64,000 nt of DNA from Georgenia subflava (GTDB taxonomy: Bacteria; Actinomycetota; Actinomycetes; Actinomycetales; Actinomycetaceae): positions 81,601-145,600 of the forward strand of contig NZ_VUKD01000006.1 of assembly GCF_009193155.1 (NCBI RefSeq). Reading direction: 5' to 3'. The position numbers and the translations under genes were made by a program. The notes beneath the pieces were generated by a model. That model searched no databases. It was given only the letters and a program-made list of their open reading frames with translations, and was not told the DNA's origin. Shown here one piece after another: positions 28,810 through 37,839 of this stretch. Each line of letters begins with the position of its first letter. The stretch's first letter is position 1.

Positions 28810-28862
28810 CGCACACATACCTGGAATACGCCCTGGTCCTCACCGGGTCAGGGCAGGACAGA

Positions 28863-28881
28863 TCTGCGCCCCGAGCGCAGA
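28863..28881 (+). promoter_or_regulatory. Small hairpin just before rpmI
   Basis: TCTGCGC and GCGCAGA form a 7-bp stem with a CCCGA loop, five bases before the GAGGGA ribosome-binding site region of rpmI. It could modulate rpmI/rplT translation, but this is speculative. Confidence 0.3.
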
Positions 28882-28897
28882 CAACTGAGGGACGAAC

Positions 28898-29092
28898 ATG
28901 CCGAAGATGAAGACGCACTCCGGTGCGAAGAAGCGCTTCCGGGTCACCGGCAGCGGCAAGCTGATGCGTGAGCAGGCGAACAAGCGTCACCTGCTCGAGC
29001 ACAAGCCGAGCAAGCGGACCCGCCGCCTCGCGCAGGACCAGGTCGTCGCCCCGGCCGACGTCAAGAAGATCAAGAAGCTGCTCGGCAAGTAA
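28898..29092 (+). CDS. rpmI: RpmI, 50S ribosomal protein L35
   Basis: This 64-residue basic protein begins [21 protein letters not shown] and ends KKIKKLLGK, with [14 protein letters not shown] in the middle, all standard for bL35. A GAGGGA ribosome-binding site precedes the ATG. It lies between infC and rplT in the universal order. Confidence 0.97.
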   Translation: MPKMKTHSGAKKRFRVTGSGKLMREQANKRHLLEHKPSKRTRRLAQDQVVAPADVKKIKKLLGK

Positions 29093-29119
29093 CGCCGCCC
29101 AAACTGTTAGGAGACTGAC

Positions 29120-29500
29120 GTGGCACGCGTCAAGCGGGCGGTCAACGCCCACAAGAAGCGCCGTTCTACCCTCGAGGCCGCCAGCGGCTACCGCGGCCAG
29201 CGCTCGCGGCTGTACCGCAAGGCCAAGGAGCAGGTCACCCACTCGGCGACCTACTCCTACCGCGACCGTCGCGCCCGCAAGGGTGACTTCCGGCGGCTGT
29301 GGATCCAGCGCATCAACGCTGCGGTCCGCGCGGAGGGCATGACCTACAACCGCTTCATCCAGGGCCTCAAGGCCGCTGGCGTCGAGGTGGACCGCCGCAT
29401 GCTCGCCGAGCTGGCAGTGACCGACATCGCCGCGTTCAACGCGCTCGTCGCCACCGCCAAGGAGGCTCTGCCGACCGACGTCAACGCGCCGGCCGCCTGA
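29120..29500 (+). CDS. rplT: RplT, 50S ribosomal protein L20
   Basis: bL20 binds 23S rRNA early in 50S assembly. The 126-residue product begins [38 protein letters not shown] and contains [21 protein letters not shown] and [25 protein letters not shown]. The start is GTG with AGGAG upstream. In several bacteria L20 represses its own operon. Confidence 0.97.
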   Translation: MARVKRAVNAHKKRRSTLEAASGYRGQRSRLYRKAKEQVTHSATYSYRDRRARKGDFRRLWIQRINAAVRAEGMTYNRFIQGLKAAGVEVDRRMLAELAVTDIAAFNALVATAKEALPTDVNAPAA

Positions 29501-29551
29501 GTCTCAGGCCCGGCTACCGCCGCCCGGCGCACGGGCGGCAGGATGTCCTGC

Positions 29552-30472
29552 ATGACTGAGCGCCCGGACACCCCCGAGATGACCAACCCCCGCGCCGAGC
29601 GGGTGGCACGGGTCAGGGGGCTGTCCGGGCGCTCGGCTCGTTCGAGGCACCGGCAGTTCCTCGTCGAGGGACCGCAGGGGGTGCGCGAGGCCGTGCGCCA
29701 CGTGCCTGCCCAGGTCCGCGACGTCTACCTCACGCCCGACGCCGCCGTCCGCCACCCGGAGATCGTCGACGCCGCCCGCGCCGGGGGCCGGTACCTGCAC
29801 ACCGCCTCGTCCGAGGTCCTGCGCGCGATGAGCACCGACGCCCAGGGCGTCCTGGCCGTGCTCGACGCCGCCGGCCCCACCACCTCGGCCGGCCTGGCCG
29901 ACCTCGCGACGACGAACGACGGCGCCGGTCCGCGGCTGGTCGCCGTGCTCGCCCAGGTGAGCGACCCGGGCAACGCGGGCGCCGTGATCCGTGCGGCCGA
30001 CGCCGCCGGGGCCGACGCCGTCGTCCTCGCCGCCGGCAGCGTCGAGGTGCTCAACCCCAAGGTCGTGCGGTCCACGGCCGGCTCGCTGTTCCACCTGCCG
30101 GTCGTCACCGGCGCGGGGCTCGAGGAGACCCTCGCCGCGCTGCGCCGCCCGGGCACCGGCGCCCCGGTGGTCCTGGCCGCAGACGGCGCGGGGGAGTGGG
30201 ACCTGGACGACCTCCTCGACCGCAGCGACGGCCTGGCGTCCGTGGGCGCCGCGGAGCTGTCCGCCACGGCTCTGGTGGCGCCGGACCTCGGTGCGCCCAC
30301 GGTGTGGGTCTTCGGCAACGAGGCGCACGGACTGAGCGCCGCCGAACGCGGCCTGTGCGACGCCGCCGTGCGGGTGCCGGTGCACGGGCGCGCCGAGTCG
30401 CTGAACCTCGCGACCGCCGCCACCGTGTGCCTGTACGCCTCCGCCCGCGCCCAGCGCAGGACTCGTCCGTGA
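29552..30472 (+). CDS. SpoU/TrmH-family RNA 2'-O-methyltransferase
   Basis: This 306-residue SPOUT enzyme has an N-terminal substrate-binding domain (RHRQFLVEGPQGVREAVRH). The C-terminal knotted SAM-binding domain carries LVAVLAQVSDPGNAGAVIRAADAAGADAVVL, VVRSTAGSLFHLPVV, VWVFGNEAHGLS, VRVPVHGRAESLNLATAATVCLY. It probably methylates a ribose in 23S rRNA; the exact site cannot be deduced. ATG 29552 with AGGA upstream is preferred to ATG 29543. Its position after rplT is conserved in actinobacteria, where pheST usually follows directly; here an 11-kb block intervenes. Confidence 0.9.
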   Translation: MTERPDTPEMTNPRAERVARVRGLSGRSARSRHRQFLVEGPQGVREAVRHVPAQVRDVYLTPDAAVRHPEIVDAARAGGRYLHTASSEVLRAMSTDAQGVLAVLDAAGPTTSAGLADLATTNDGAGPRLVAVLAQVSDPGNAGAVIRAADAAGADAVVLAAGSVEVLNPKVVRSTAGSLFHLPVVTGAGLEETLAALRRPGTGAPVVLAADGAGEWDLDDLLDRSDGLASVGAAELSATALVAPDLGAPTVWVFGNEAHGLSAAERGLCDAAVRVPVHGRAESLNLATAATVCLYASARAQRRTRP

Positions 30473-31140
30473 TCCTCGACGCCGGACCGCGGGACCTCGA
30501 CGCGCTGGCGGCACGCATCCAGGACGTCCGCCGACGGGGCGGGCCCGACCGTGGCGGCCGCGCCCTCATCGGGATCGTGGGGGCACCGGGAGCCGGCAAG
30601 TCCACCCTGTGCGGCCTGCTCGCCGAGCGACTGCGGGCCGCCGGCACCAGCACCGTCGTCGTCGGCATGGACGGCTTCCACCTCGCACAGGCCGAGCTGG
30701 AGCGGCTGGGCCGGGCCGCGCGCAAGGGCGCCGTCGACACCTTCGACGCCGAGGGCTACGTCGCCCTCGTGCGCCGCATCCGCGTGCAGCGACCCGACTC
30801 CGCGACCGTGTACGCCCCGCTCTTCGACCGCGACCTGGAGGAGCCGATCGGCAGCGCCGTGCCCGTCCCGGCCGGCACCGACGTCGTCCTCACCGAGGGC
30901 AACTACCTCCTGCTGCGCGACGAGCCCTGGCACCGGCTGCGCCGGCTGCTCGACGAGACCTGGTACGTCGAGGTCGACGAGACCGCCCGCCGGGCCCGGC
31001 TGCTCGCGCGGCACCTCGCGCACGGGCGACCGCCCGAGATCGCCGCCGCGTTCGCCGGCGGGTCCGACCAGCGCAACGCCGAGCTGATCGCCACCACACG
31101 TTCCGGGGCCGACGTCGTGGTGCGCTGGCACGAGGACTGA
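30469..31140 (+). CDS. P-loop nucleoside/sugar kinase (uridine kinase/PanK-like fold)
   Basis: The 223-residue product starts by GTGA overlap with the methyltransferase. It carries a Walker A motif GAPGAGKST (about residues 42-50), VVGMDGFHLAQAELERLGR, FDAEGYVALVRRI, and VLTEGNYLLLRDEPWHRL, the pattern of the phosphoribulokinase/uridine kinase superfamily. Such actinobacterial proteins are generally annotated as nucleoside/nucleotide kinase family; the true substrate is unknown. It is convergent with a PfkB-family kinase, with only seven bases between the genes. Confidence 0.82.
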   Translation: MILDAGPRDLDALAARIQDVRRRGGPDRGGRALIGIVGAPGAGKSTLCGLLAERLRAAGTSTVVVGMDGFHLAQAELERLGRAARKGAVDTFDAEGYVALVRRIRVQRPDSATVYAPLFDRDLEEPIGSAVPVPAGTDVVLTEGNYLLLRDEPWHRLRRLLDETWYVEVDETARRARLLARHLAHGRPPEIAAAFAGGSDQRNAELIATTRSGADVVVRWHED

Positions 31141-31147
31141 GAGGCGG

Positions 31148-32068
31148 TCAGCCGCCGGTCACCGCCCAGCCCATCGCGCCGGGGAACCTCACCGACCTGC
31201 TGGCCGTCGCGATCCCGGCGGCCAGGGCGTCCACCCACGAGCTGCCCTCCGCCAGGGCCGCCGCCGTCGCACCGTGCAGCACGTCGCCGGCGCCGAGGGT
31301 GTCGACCACGTCGCCCACCGCGGGGACCGCGAGCTCGGTGCGCACGCCACCGGCGAGCACCGCGACCGGACCGGCCCCGTGCGAGCGCGCCACGAAGCTC
31401 GGACCGAGCTCGGCGACGGCGGCCAGCAGCCGGCCCTCATGGTCGTCCGGGCCAGGCTCGGCGAGGTCTGGCTCTGCGAGGTCGGGCGCGAAGGTCGGCT
31501 CGGCGCCGTCCGGCAGGGCGAAGTCCGCGGACAGCACCGCCAGGTCGACGTGCGCCAGCAGGCCCTCCAGCCCGACCTTGAAGGAGCCGCCGTCGAGCAG
31601 GACCGGGACGCCACGGCTGCGGGCCGCGGCCGCCAACGTCGTCTGCGCGGCGAGCAGATGGCCGTCGACGAGCAGCGCCCCGGCGCCGTCGAGCAGCGCG
31701 GTCGCCGGCAGTCGCACAGACCGGCCGACGGCGTTCGTCGAGGCCACCGCACGCTGGCCGGTGGCCGCGGTCACCAGCACCGTGGAGAGCGGAGGCTCAC
31801 CGTCGTCGGCCAGGTCGACGACGTCGATGCCCTCGGCGCCGAGGCGGTCACGGACGAGCTCGGCCAGCGGACCCGTGCCCAACGCCGTGACGAGCAGCGT
31901 CGGTCTGCCGAGTGCGGCGGCCGTCCGGGCGGCGTTGGCGGCCGGGCCACCCACCTCGACGGCGGCGGAACGGGCCACGACCTTCTCGTCGGGGCCGGGC
32001 AGAGCGTCGAGCACCTGGGTGACGTCGAGCGTGGTGAGCCCGCAGCACACCACCCGTGGACCAGCCAT
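31148..32068 (-). CDS. PfkB-family carbohydrate/nucleoside kinase
   Basis: This ribokinase-fold kinase has 306 residues. The N-terminal GLTTLDVTQVLDALPGPDEKVVARSAAVEVGGPAANAARTAAALG and the C-terminal anion-hole motif DTLGAGDVLHGA, with the catalytic aspartate, identify the family. The segment FALPDGAEPTFAPDLAEPDLAEPGPDD looks like an inserted low-complexity loop. Substrate is undetermined. On the reverse strand CACGAT stands seven bases before the ATG, suggesting a leaderless mRNA; the CBS gene is 39 bp upstream on the same strand. Confidence 0.85.
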   Translation of the reverse strand: MAGPRVVCCGLTTLDVTQVLDALPGPDEKVVARSAAVEVGGPAANAARTAAALGRPTLLVTALGTGPLAELVRDRLGAEGIDVVDLADDGEPPLSTVLVTAATGQRAVASTNAVGRSVRLPATALLDGAGALLVDGHLLAAQTTLAAAARSRGVPVLLDGGSFKVGLEGLLAHVDLAVLSADFALPDGAEPTFAPDLAEPDLAEPGPDDHEGRLLAAVAELGPSFVARSHGAGPVAVLAGGVRTELAVPAVGDVVDTLGAGDVLHGATAAALAEGSSWVDALAAGIATASRSVRFPGAMGWAVTGG

Positions 32069-32107
32069 GGTGCCGATCGTGCCACGGCGGCCAGGCCTGC
32101 CACGGCG

Positions 32108-32554
32108 TCACCGCGGGGCCGGGCGCCCCTGCTGGACGTAGTCGACGAGCTGGTCGCGCTCGTCCTGGAGCTCGTCGAGCCGCTGCTTGACGATGTCGCC
32201 GATGCTCACGATCCCCGCGAGCCGGCCGTCGACCACGACCGGCAGGTGGCGCACCCGGCGCTCGGTCATGGTGCGGGCGAGCGCCTCGACGTCGTCCTCG
32301 AGGCCGCACGTCGTCACCTCGGTCGTCATAATCGCGGCGACCCGCTCCTCCAGCGGCGGGGCCGCACCGCCGCGCAGGTGCAGCACCACGTCGCGCTCGC
32401 TCACGATGCCGTCGACCCGGCCCTCGCCGTCGGAGACGACGACGGCGCCGATCCGGTGCTCGGCGAGGAGGTCGAGCAGCTCCGCGAGGCTGGCGTCGCT
32501 GCGGATGGTGACCACCGCGTCACCCTTGCGTCGGACCACGTCGGAGATGCGCAT
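32108..32554 (-). CDS. Tandem CBS-domain protein
   Basis: The 148-residue protein is made of two CBS domains: VRRKGDAVVTIRSDASLAELLDLLAEHRIGAVVVSDGEGRVDGIVSERDVV and MTTEVTTCGLEDDVEALARTMTERRVRHLPVVVDGRLAGIVSIGDIV. CBS pairs bind adenosine nucleotides and serve as energy or ligand sensors. The partner is unknown. It is divergent from the siderophore operon, whose promoter region occupies the gap 32555-32698. Confidence 0.88.
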   Translation of the reverse strand: MRISDVVRRKGDAVVTIRSDASLAELLDLLAEHRIGAVVVSDGEGRVDGIVSERDVVLHLRGGAAPPLEERVAAIMTTEVTTCGLEDDVEALARTMTERRVRHLPVVVDGRLAGIVSIGDIVKQRLDELQDERDQLVDYVQQGRPAPR

Positions 32555-32661
32555 ACCTGACGGTACTGCGAGACGCCGGAGTGAGCCAGATCACAATGCC
32601 CGGAATTCCGGGAGCGAGAGGTCGTCTCGACGCGTCGGCGACGGTTTTCGCGCCGAAGGTA

Positions 32662-32690
32662 TTTACGGCACGCCTGTGTGGCGTTATATG
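32662..32690 (+). promoter_or_regulatory. Promoter of the siderophore operon
   Basis: TTTACG (32662-32667) and TATATG (32685-32690) are 17 bases apart. Transcription would begin at about 32697-32699, on or next to the ATG at 32699, giving a leaderless mRNA. Confidence 0.6.
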
Positions 32691-32691
32691 G

Positions 32692-32710
32692 TTAGGCAAT
32701 GCTTACCTCA
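32692..32710 (+). promoter_or_regulatory. DtxR/IdeR-like iron box overlapping the start codon
   Basis: The 19-bp sequence TTAGGCAATGCTTACCTCA matches 14 of 19 positions of the DtxR/IdeR consensus TTAGGTTAGGCTAACCTAA. It begins one base after the -10 hexamer and contains the ATG, so an iron-loaded repressor there would block transcription start. The downstream genes are for iron-siderophore use, which supports the call. Confidence 0.7.
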
Positions 32711-33709
32711 GTGTCGCGGCATGGCTCGCGCCCCGAGGTCGTCAAGGACGACCGACCCGCGTACCGCCCCTTCGTGGTGCGGGTGGCGCGGGTCCGCGCC
32801 CTGAGCCCGCACTTCACACGCGTGACGTTCACCGGGCCGGACCTGGAGTGGTTCGGCGCCGACCGTCTCGACCAGCGGGTGAAGATCGTCCTGCCGCTGC
32901 CGGACGGCCGCCTGTGCGACGTCGGCGCCCGCGACCCCGAGGCGATCCGCGCCGGCACCTGGTACGCGAGGTGGCGCGACCTGCCGGACGACGAGCGCAG
33001 CCCCTTCCGCACGTACACCGTGCGCGACGTGCGCCCGGACGCGGCAGAGGTCGACGTCGACATGGTCGTCCACGACGACGGGGGCCCGGCCGCCCGGTGG
33101 GTCGCCCGCGCCGCGGCCGGTGACGAGGTCATCCTCGTCGGCCCGGACGCACGCTCGAAGGACTCCCACATCGGCATCGACTGGGACCCCGGGACGGCGA
33201 CGGAGCTGCTCCTCGCGGGCGACGAGTCCGCCGCCCCGGCGATCTGCTCGATTCTGGAGACCCTGCCGGCCGGCCGCACCGCCCGCGCGTTCGTCGAGGT
33301 CCCCGACCCGGCGGACTTCCTCGACGTCGAGCTCCCGCCCCACGCGCAGATCACCTGGCTGGCGCGCGGCGAGCGTACGCACGGCGAGCTGCTCGTGCCC
33401 GCGGTGCGCGACTGGGTCTCCGGCAACGCCACGGTGGTCGACGACGCGCTCGCCGTCTCCGAGCAGTCCCTCGACGACGTCGACGTCGACAGCGAGATGC
33501 TCTGGGACTCGCCGGTCGTCCAGGTGCTGCCGGTCGACCTGTGCGGCCGCGGCGGCGAGCGCTGCGGCAGCGACTTCTACGCCTGGTTCGCCGGGGAGGC
33601 GGGCGCCATCAAGACCCTGCGCCGCCTCCTCGTCTCCGAGACCGGCGTGTGCCGCCGCCGGGTGGCGTTCATGGGGTACTGGCGCCTCGGCCGCGCCGAG
33701 GCCCAGTGA
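32699..33709 (+). CDS. Siderophore-interacting protein (FAD-binding ferric-siderophore reductase)
   Basis: This 336-residue protein belongs to the SIP family, which uses NAD(P)H and FAD to reduce ferric siderophores in the cytoplasm and release iron. The N-terminal flavin domain has RVTFTGPDLEWFG, and RTYTVRDVRPDAAEVDVDMVVHDDGGPAARWVARAAAGDEVILVGPDA; the C-terminal NAD domain has LLLAGDESAAPAICSILETLPAGRTARAFVEVPD and YAWFAGEAGAIKTLRR, ending MGYWRLGRAE. The ATG at 32699 fits leaderless transcription; GTG at 32711 is an alternative. It leads the operon. Confidence 0.92.
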   Translation: MLTSVSRHGSRPEVVKDDRPAYRPFVVRVARVRALSPHFTRVTFTGPDLEWFGADRLDQRVKIVLPLPDGRLCDVGARDPEAIRAGTWYARWRDLPDDERSPFRTYTVRDVRPDAAEVDVDMVVHDDGGPAARWVARAAAGDEVILVGPDARSKDSHIGIDWDPGTATELLLAGDESAAPAICSILETLPAGRTARAFVEVPDPADFLDVELPPHAQITWLARGERTHGELLVPAVRDWVSGNATVVDDALAVSEQSLDDVDVDSEMLWDSPVVQVLPVDLCGRGGERCGSDFYAWFAGEAGAIKTLRRLLVSETGVCRRRVAFMGYWRLGRAEAQ

Positions 33710-33719
33710 CCGCCCGCCG

Positions 33720-34766
33720 GTGACCACGCTCCTCGACCGGACGCCCGCAGCGCCCCCGACCACGAGACCCACGGGCCGTCGCGCCGCCGGTCTCCTCGGC
33801 GCCGTCGCGCTGCTCGCCCTGGTGGTGCTGGCGTCCCTCGCGCTGGGGGCCCGCGACATCGCCCCGGGTGACGTTCTCGACGCACTCCTCGACCGGGTTC
33901 CCGGCAGCACCGACCACGACGTCGTGATGGACCAGCGCGTGCCGCGCACCGTCGTCGGACTGGTCGTCGGGGCCGCGCTCGGGCTGGCGGGCACGATCAT
34001 GCAGGGCATCACCCGCAACCCGCTCGCCGACCCCGGCCTGCTCGGCGTGAACGCGGGCGCGTCCCTCTTCGTCGTGCTCGCCATCACGTTCCTGGGCGTC
34101 ACCAGCCCGGCCGGGTTCATCTGGTTCGCGCTCGCCGGCGCCGCGCTGGCCGCCGCCGTCGTGTACGGGGTCGGGGCCATCGGCCGCGAGGGCGCCACGC
34201 CGGTCAAGCTCGCCCTCGCCGGCATGGCGACGACCGCGGGAGCGACCTCGCTGATCACCGTGGTGCTGCTCACCGACACCGACGCCCTCAACAGCTACCG
34301 CCGCTGGGCGGTCGGCTCCCTGGCCGGGCGCGGCACCGACATGCTGCTCGCGCTGGCGCCGTTCCTCGTCGTCGGCGTGCTGCTGGCCCTCGCCACCGGC
34401 CGCACCCTCAACCTGCTGGCCATGGGGGACGACGTCGCCCGCGGGCTCGGCCAGAACATCCACCTGGCGAGAGTCGTGGCCGCCGTCGCGATCGTGCTCC
34501 TCGCCGGCTGCGCGACGGCGCTCGCCGGGCCGATCGTCTTCGTGGGGCTGGTCGTCCCGCACGTGGTGCGCCCGTTCACAGGTCCCGACTACCGGTGGAT
34601 CCTGCCGTACTCGGTGATCCTCGGGCCGGTGCTGCTCGTGGCGGCCGACGTCGTGGGCCGGCTCGTGGTGCAGCCCGGCGAGCTCGAGGCGGGGATCGTC
34701 GTCGCCGTCGTCGGGGCGCCCGCCCTCATCGCCATCGTCCGGCGCGTCAAGCTGGCCGGGTTGTGA
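33720..34766 (+). CDS. FecCD-family iron-siderophore ABC transporter permease 1
   Basis: This 348-residue permease has about nine or ten membrane helices. FecCD motifs include RVPRTVVGLVVGAALGLAGTIMQGITRNPLADPGLLGVNAGAS, VKLALAGMATTAG, YRRWAVGSLAGR, LNLLAMGDDVARGLGQNI and FVGLVVPHVVRPFTGPDYRWILP (coupling region for the ATPase). The GTG at 33720 is ten bases after the SIP stop; the longer upstream frame is shadow. It forms a heterodimer with the next gene product. Confidence 0.93.
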   Translation: MTTLLDRTPAAPPTTRPTGRRAAGLLGAVALLALVVLASLALGARDIAPGDVLDALLDRVPGSTDHDVVMDQRVPRTVVGLVVGAALGLAGTIMQGITRNPLADPGLLGVNAGASLFVVLAITFLGVTSPAGFIWFALAGAALAAAVVYGVGAIGREGATPVKLALAGMATTAGATSLITVVLLTDTDALNSYRRWAVGSLAGRGTDMLLALAPFLVVGVLLALATGRTLNLLAMGDDVARGLGQNIHLARVVAAVAIVLLAGCATALAGPIVFVGLVVPHVVRPFTGPDYRWILPYSVILGPVLLVAADVVGRLVVQPGELEAGIVVAVVGAPALIAIVRRVKLAGL

Positions 34767-34773
34767 GGCCGCG

Positions 34774-35805
34774 ATGACCACCCTCCTCGCCCCCGAGGCG
34801 GCCGCCCCCCTGCGCCACCGCACCGGCCACCGCAGCGCCGTCGTCGCCGTCCTGGTCGGGCTCGTGCTCCTGCTGGTCTGGCTGAGCCTGACGGTCGCCA
34901 GCCCGCTCACGGCGGGCGAGCTGCTGCGCACCCTCGTCGGGCAGGGCGACGGCGGGGGAGAGTTCGTCGTCTTCCGGCTGCGCCTGCCCCGGCTGCTCCT
35001 CGGCGCCCTGGTCGGCGTCGCGTTCGCGCTCGCCGGCGCCCTGTTCCAGACGGTGCTGCGCAACCCGCTCGCCAGCCCGGACATCCTCGGCATCGGCGGC
35101 GGCGCGTCGCTCGCCGCCGCGACCGCCATCCTCGTGGGCGGGCTCTCGGGGGCCGCCGTCACCCTCTCCGCGGCCGGCGGCGCCGTCGTCGTCGCCGCGG
35201 CCATCTACCTCCTCGCGTGGCGCTCCGGCGTCAGCGGCTACCGGTTCGTCCTGGTCGGCGTCGGCATCGCGTTCCTGGTCAACGCCGGGCTCGGGTACCT
35301 GGTCAGCCGCGCGGACCTCAACGACGTGCGCGAGGCGCTGGTCTGGATGGTGGGCAGCCTCGGTACGCCGCCGTGGCGCGACGTCGTCGTGCTGGCCGCC
35401 GTCCTGGTGGTCCTCGCACCGCTCGTCGCGGTCCTGGCCGGGCGGCTGCGGGTGCTCCAGCTCGGCGACGACACCGCCGGGGGCCTGGGGGTGCCGGTCG
35501 AGCTCACACGTCTCGCCGTCCTGGGCACCGCCGTCGCCCTGGCCGCCGCTGGCACCGCCTTCGCCGGACCGGTCGCCTTTGTCGCCTTCGTCTGCGCGCC
35601 CATCGCCCGCCGGATGCTCCCGACGGCGGGACTCGCCCTGGTCCCGAGCGCCCTCGTCGGCATCGTCCTCGTGCTGGCGGCCGACCTGACCGGGCAGCAC
35701 CTGCTCGGTCTGCAGGTCCCCGTCGGCATCGTCACGGGAGTCATCGGCGCTCCCTACCTGCTGTGGCTGCTCGCCACCTCGAACCGGGAAGGACGGGGCG
35801 CATGA
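34774..35805 (+). CDS. FecCD-family iron-siderophore ABC transporter permease 2
   Basis: The 343-residue product is the second FecCD permease: RLPRLLLGALVGVAFALAGALFQTVLRNPLASPDILGIGGGAS, FVLVGVGIAFLVNAGLGYLV, LVWMVGSLG, LQLGDDTAGGLGV, FVAFVCAPIARRM. It begins eight bases after the first permease and ends in an ATGA overlap with the ATPase gene, so the three are expressed in fixed proportion. Confidence 0.93.
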   Translation: MTTLLAPEAAAPLRHRTGHRSAVVAVLVGLVLLLVWLSLTVASPLTAGELLRTLVGQGDGGGEFVVFRLRLPRLLLGALVGVAFALAGALFQTVLRNPLASPDILGIGGGASLAAATAILVGGLSGAAVTLSAAGGAVVVAAAIYLLAWRSGVSGYRFVLVGVGIAFLVNAGLGYLVSRADLNDVREALVWMVGSLGTPPWRDVVVLAAVLVVLAPLVAVLAGRLRVLQLGDDTAGGLGVPVELTRLAVLGTAVALAAAGTAFAGPVAFVAFVCAPIARRMLPTAGLALVPSALVGIVLVLAADLTGQHLLGLQVPVGIVTGVIGAPYLLWLLATSNREGRGA

Positions 35806-36659
35806 GCGACCACGGCCTCAGCATCGACATCCCGCGTCGCCCCTCGCACGAGCTCCGCGCGGAGGGTCTCTCCCTCGCGTACGACGGCGACCTCGTCGTG
35901 CGGGAGCTGAGCCTGCAGGTCCCCGAGGGGCGCCTGACCACGATCGTGGGGGCCAACGGCTGCGGGAAGTCCACGCTGCTGCGAGGGATCGCGCGGCTGC
36001 TTCGCCCGCGCGCCGGCGTCGTCCTGCTCGACGGCGAGCCCGTGCACTCGCTGCCGGCGAAGGACGTCGCGCGCGTCATCGGCATCCTGCCGCAGTCCGC
36101 CACCGCCCCCGAGGGGATCACCGTGGCCGACCTCGTCTCCCGCGGCCGCTACCCCCACCAGGGATGGTTCCGGCAGTGGACCAGCACCGACGACGCCGTC
36201 GTCCGGGCCGCGCTCGCCGCGACGTCCACGCTGGACCTGGCGACCCGCCGGGTGGAGGAGCTCTCCGGCGGGCAGCGGCAGCGGGTCTGGATCGCGATGG
36301 CGCTCGCCCAGGACCCGGACGTCCTCCTCCTCGACGAGCCGACGACGTTCCTCGACGTCACCCACCAGATCGACGTACTCGACCTGCTCCACGAGCAGAA
36401 CCGCGAACGCGGCACGACCGTGGTGATGGTGCTGCACGACCTGAACATGGCGGCGCGGTACGCCGACCACCTGGTCGTCATGGCCGACGGCAAGGTCGTC
36501 GCCACCGGGCCCCCGGACGAGGTGCTGACCGCCGGGCTGGTCCGCGAGGCCTTCGGCCTCGAGGCACGCATCGTCCCCGACCCGGTGTGCGGCTCGCCGA
36601 TGGTGGTCCCGGTCGGCCGCTTCCACGGCGTCGTCGCGAGCGGCGCACCGCATCCCTGA
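35802..36659 (+). CDS. Iron-siderophore ABC transporter ATPase
   Basis: The 285-residue ATPase has Walker A GANGCGKST, Q-loop ILPQSATAPEGITVADLVSRGRYPH, signature LSGGQRQR, Walker B VLLLDEPTTFLD and switch histidine VLHDLNMAARY. The pattern RGRYPHQ is typical of FepC/FecE-type siderophore importers. The ATG at 35802 overlaps the stop of the second permease. A 157-bp gap without recognisable genes (36660-36816) separates it from the binding protein. Confidence 0.94.
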   Translation: MSDHGLSIDIPRRPSHELRAEGLSLAYDGDLVVRELSLQVPEGRLTTIVGANGCGKSTLLRGIARLLRPRAGVVLLDGEPVHSLPAKDVARVIGILPQSATAPEGITVADLVSRGRYPHQGWFRQWTSTDDAVVRAALAATSTLDLATRRVEELSGGQRQRVWIAMALAQDPDVLLLDEPTTFLDVTHQIDVLDLLHEQNRERGTTVVMVLHDLNMAARYADHLVVMADGKVVATGPPDEVLTAGLVREAFGLEARIVPDPVCGSPMVVPVGRFHGVVASGAPHP

Positions 36660-36816
36660 CGGCGCGCCGCCCGGCCCCGCACCGCGACCCGGCACCCGCA
36701 GGCCGCACCTCGACGCCGCTCGCCGGCCCAGCGTCTGCGCTCCCGGCGTGCCGTCGCCCCACATCTGACCCCCTGAATCCACCGACCGCAGCCCCACACA
36801 CCAGATGGAGACACCG

Positions 36817-37839
36817 ATGACCAGAACCCGCACCGCCGCGGTCGCCGCGAGCGCGGCCGCCCTGCTCGCCCTCGCCGCCTGCTCCAACCCTGCCGACGGA
36901 TCGGACGACCCGACCGCTGACGCCGGTGCCACTGGTGGCTCCGGGCCCGTCACGATCGAGCACGTCTTCGGCTCGACGGAGATCCCCGAGGGCGTCGAGG
37001 ACGTCGTCACGCTCGGCTGGTCCAGCACCGAGGCGGCCCTCGCCCTCGGCGTCGTGCCGGTCGGTATCGAGCAGCAGGTCTACGCCGCGAACGAGGAGGG
37101 GCAGCTGCCCTGGGTGGCCGACGCCCTGGCCGAGGTCGGTGCGGAGCCGACGATGATCTCCCCGTCGGTCGAGGCTCCCGCGTACGAGGAGATCGGAGCG
37201 CTCGCCCCCGACCTCATCCTCGCGCCCTACTCGGGTATCACCGAGGAGCAGTACGAGCTGCTGAGCGAGATCGCTCCGACCGTCGCCTACCCCGACGAGC
37301 CGTGGACGACGCCGTGGCGTGAGGTCATCACGACCGTCGGCACCGCGCTCGGCGTGCCCGCGGAGGCGGAGGAGCTCGTCGCGGACCTCGACACGCAGAT
37401 CTCGGACGCCGCGGCCGGCCATCCCGAGCTCGAGGGCAAGTCGGTGGCGGCGGTCTGGGACGTCGGCGGCACCTTCTGGGTGTACAAGCCGGCGGACTCG
37501 CGCGTGGACTTCCTCCTCGACCTCGGCCTTGTCGGCGCCGAGTCGGTCGACGAGCTCGCCACGGACGAGGAGAGCTTCGTCTACTCGCTCAGCTATGAGG
37601 AGACCGACCGGCTCGAGTCGGACATCCTCGTGAACTACGCGAGCACCGAGGCCGAGGTCGAGACGTTCATGGGCCAGTCCTACGCCCAAGCCATCCCGGC
37701 CGTGCAGGCCGGTGCGGTCGCGAACATCACGGGTGACGACCTCATCGCCGCCATGTCCCCGCCGACGGCGCTGTCGATCACCTACGGCCTCGACACGTAC
37801 GTCGAGCAGATCGCCGAGGCGGCGGCAGCCGCGGAGTAG
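36817..37839 (+). CDS. Iron-siderophore substrate-binding lipoprotein
   Basis: This 340-residue class III (FecB/FhuD-type) binding protein delivers ferric siderophore to the permeases. The signal peptide MTRTRTAAVAASAAALLALAAC ends in a lipobox with the acylated cysteine at about residue 22. A short Asp/Gly-rich linker follows. Core motifs are TLGWSSTEAALALGVVPVG, YEEIGALAPDLILAPYSGITEEQYELLSEIAPTVAYP and SPPTALSITYGLDTYVEQIAEAA. ATG 36817 with TGGAG upstream is preferred to ATG 36805. The 3' end, including the stop, is the first unit of a tandem repeat. Confidence 0.93.
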   Translation: MTRTRTAAVAASAAALLALAACSNPADGSDDPTADAGATGGSGPVTIEHVFGSTEIPEGVEDVVTLGWSSTEAALALGVVPVGIEQQVYAANEEGQLPWVADALAEVGAEPTMISPSVEAPAYEEIGALAPDLILAPYSGITEEQYELLSEIAPTVAYPDEPWTTPWREVITTVGTALGVPAEAEELVADLDTQISDAAAGHPELEGKSVAAVWDVGGTFWVYKPADSRVDFLLDLGLVGAESVDELATDEESFVYSLSYEETDRLESDILVNYASTEAEVETFMGQSYAQAIPAVQAGAVANITGDDLIAAMSPPTALSITYGLDTYVEQIAEAAAAAE

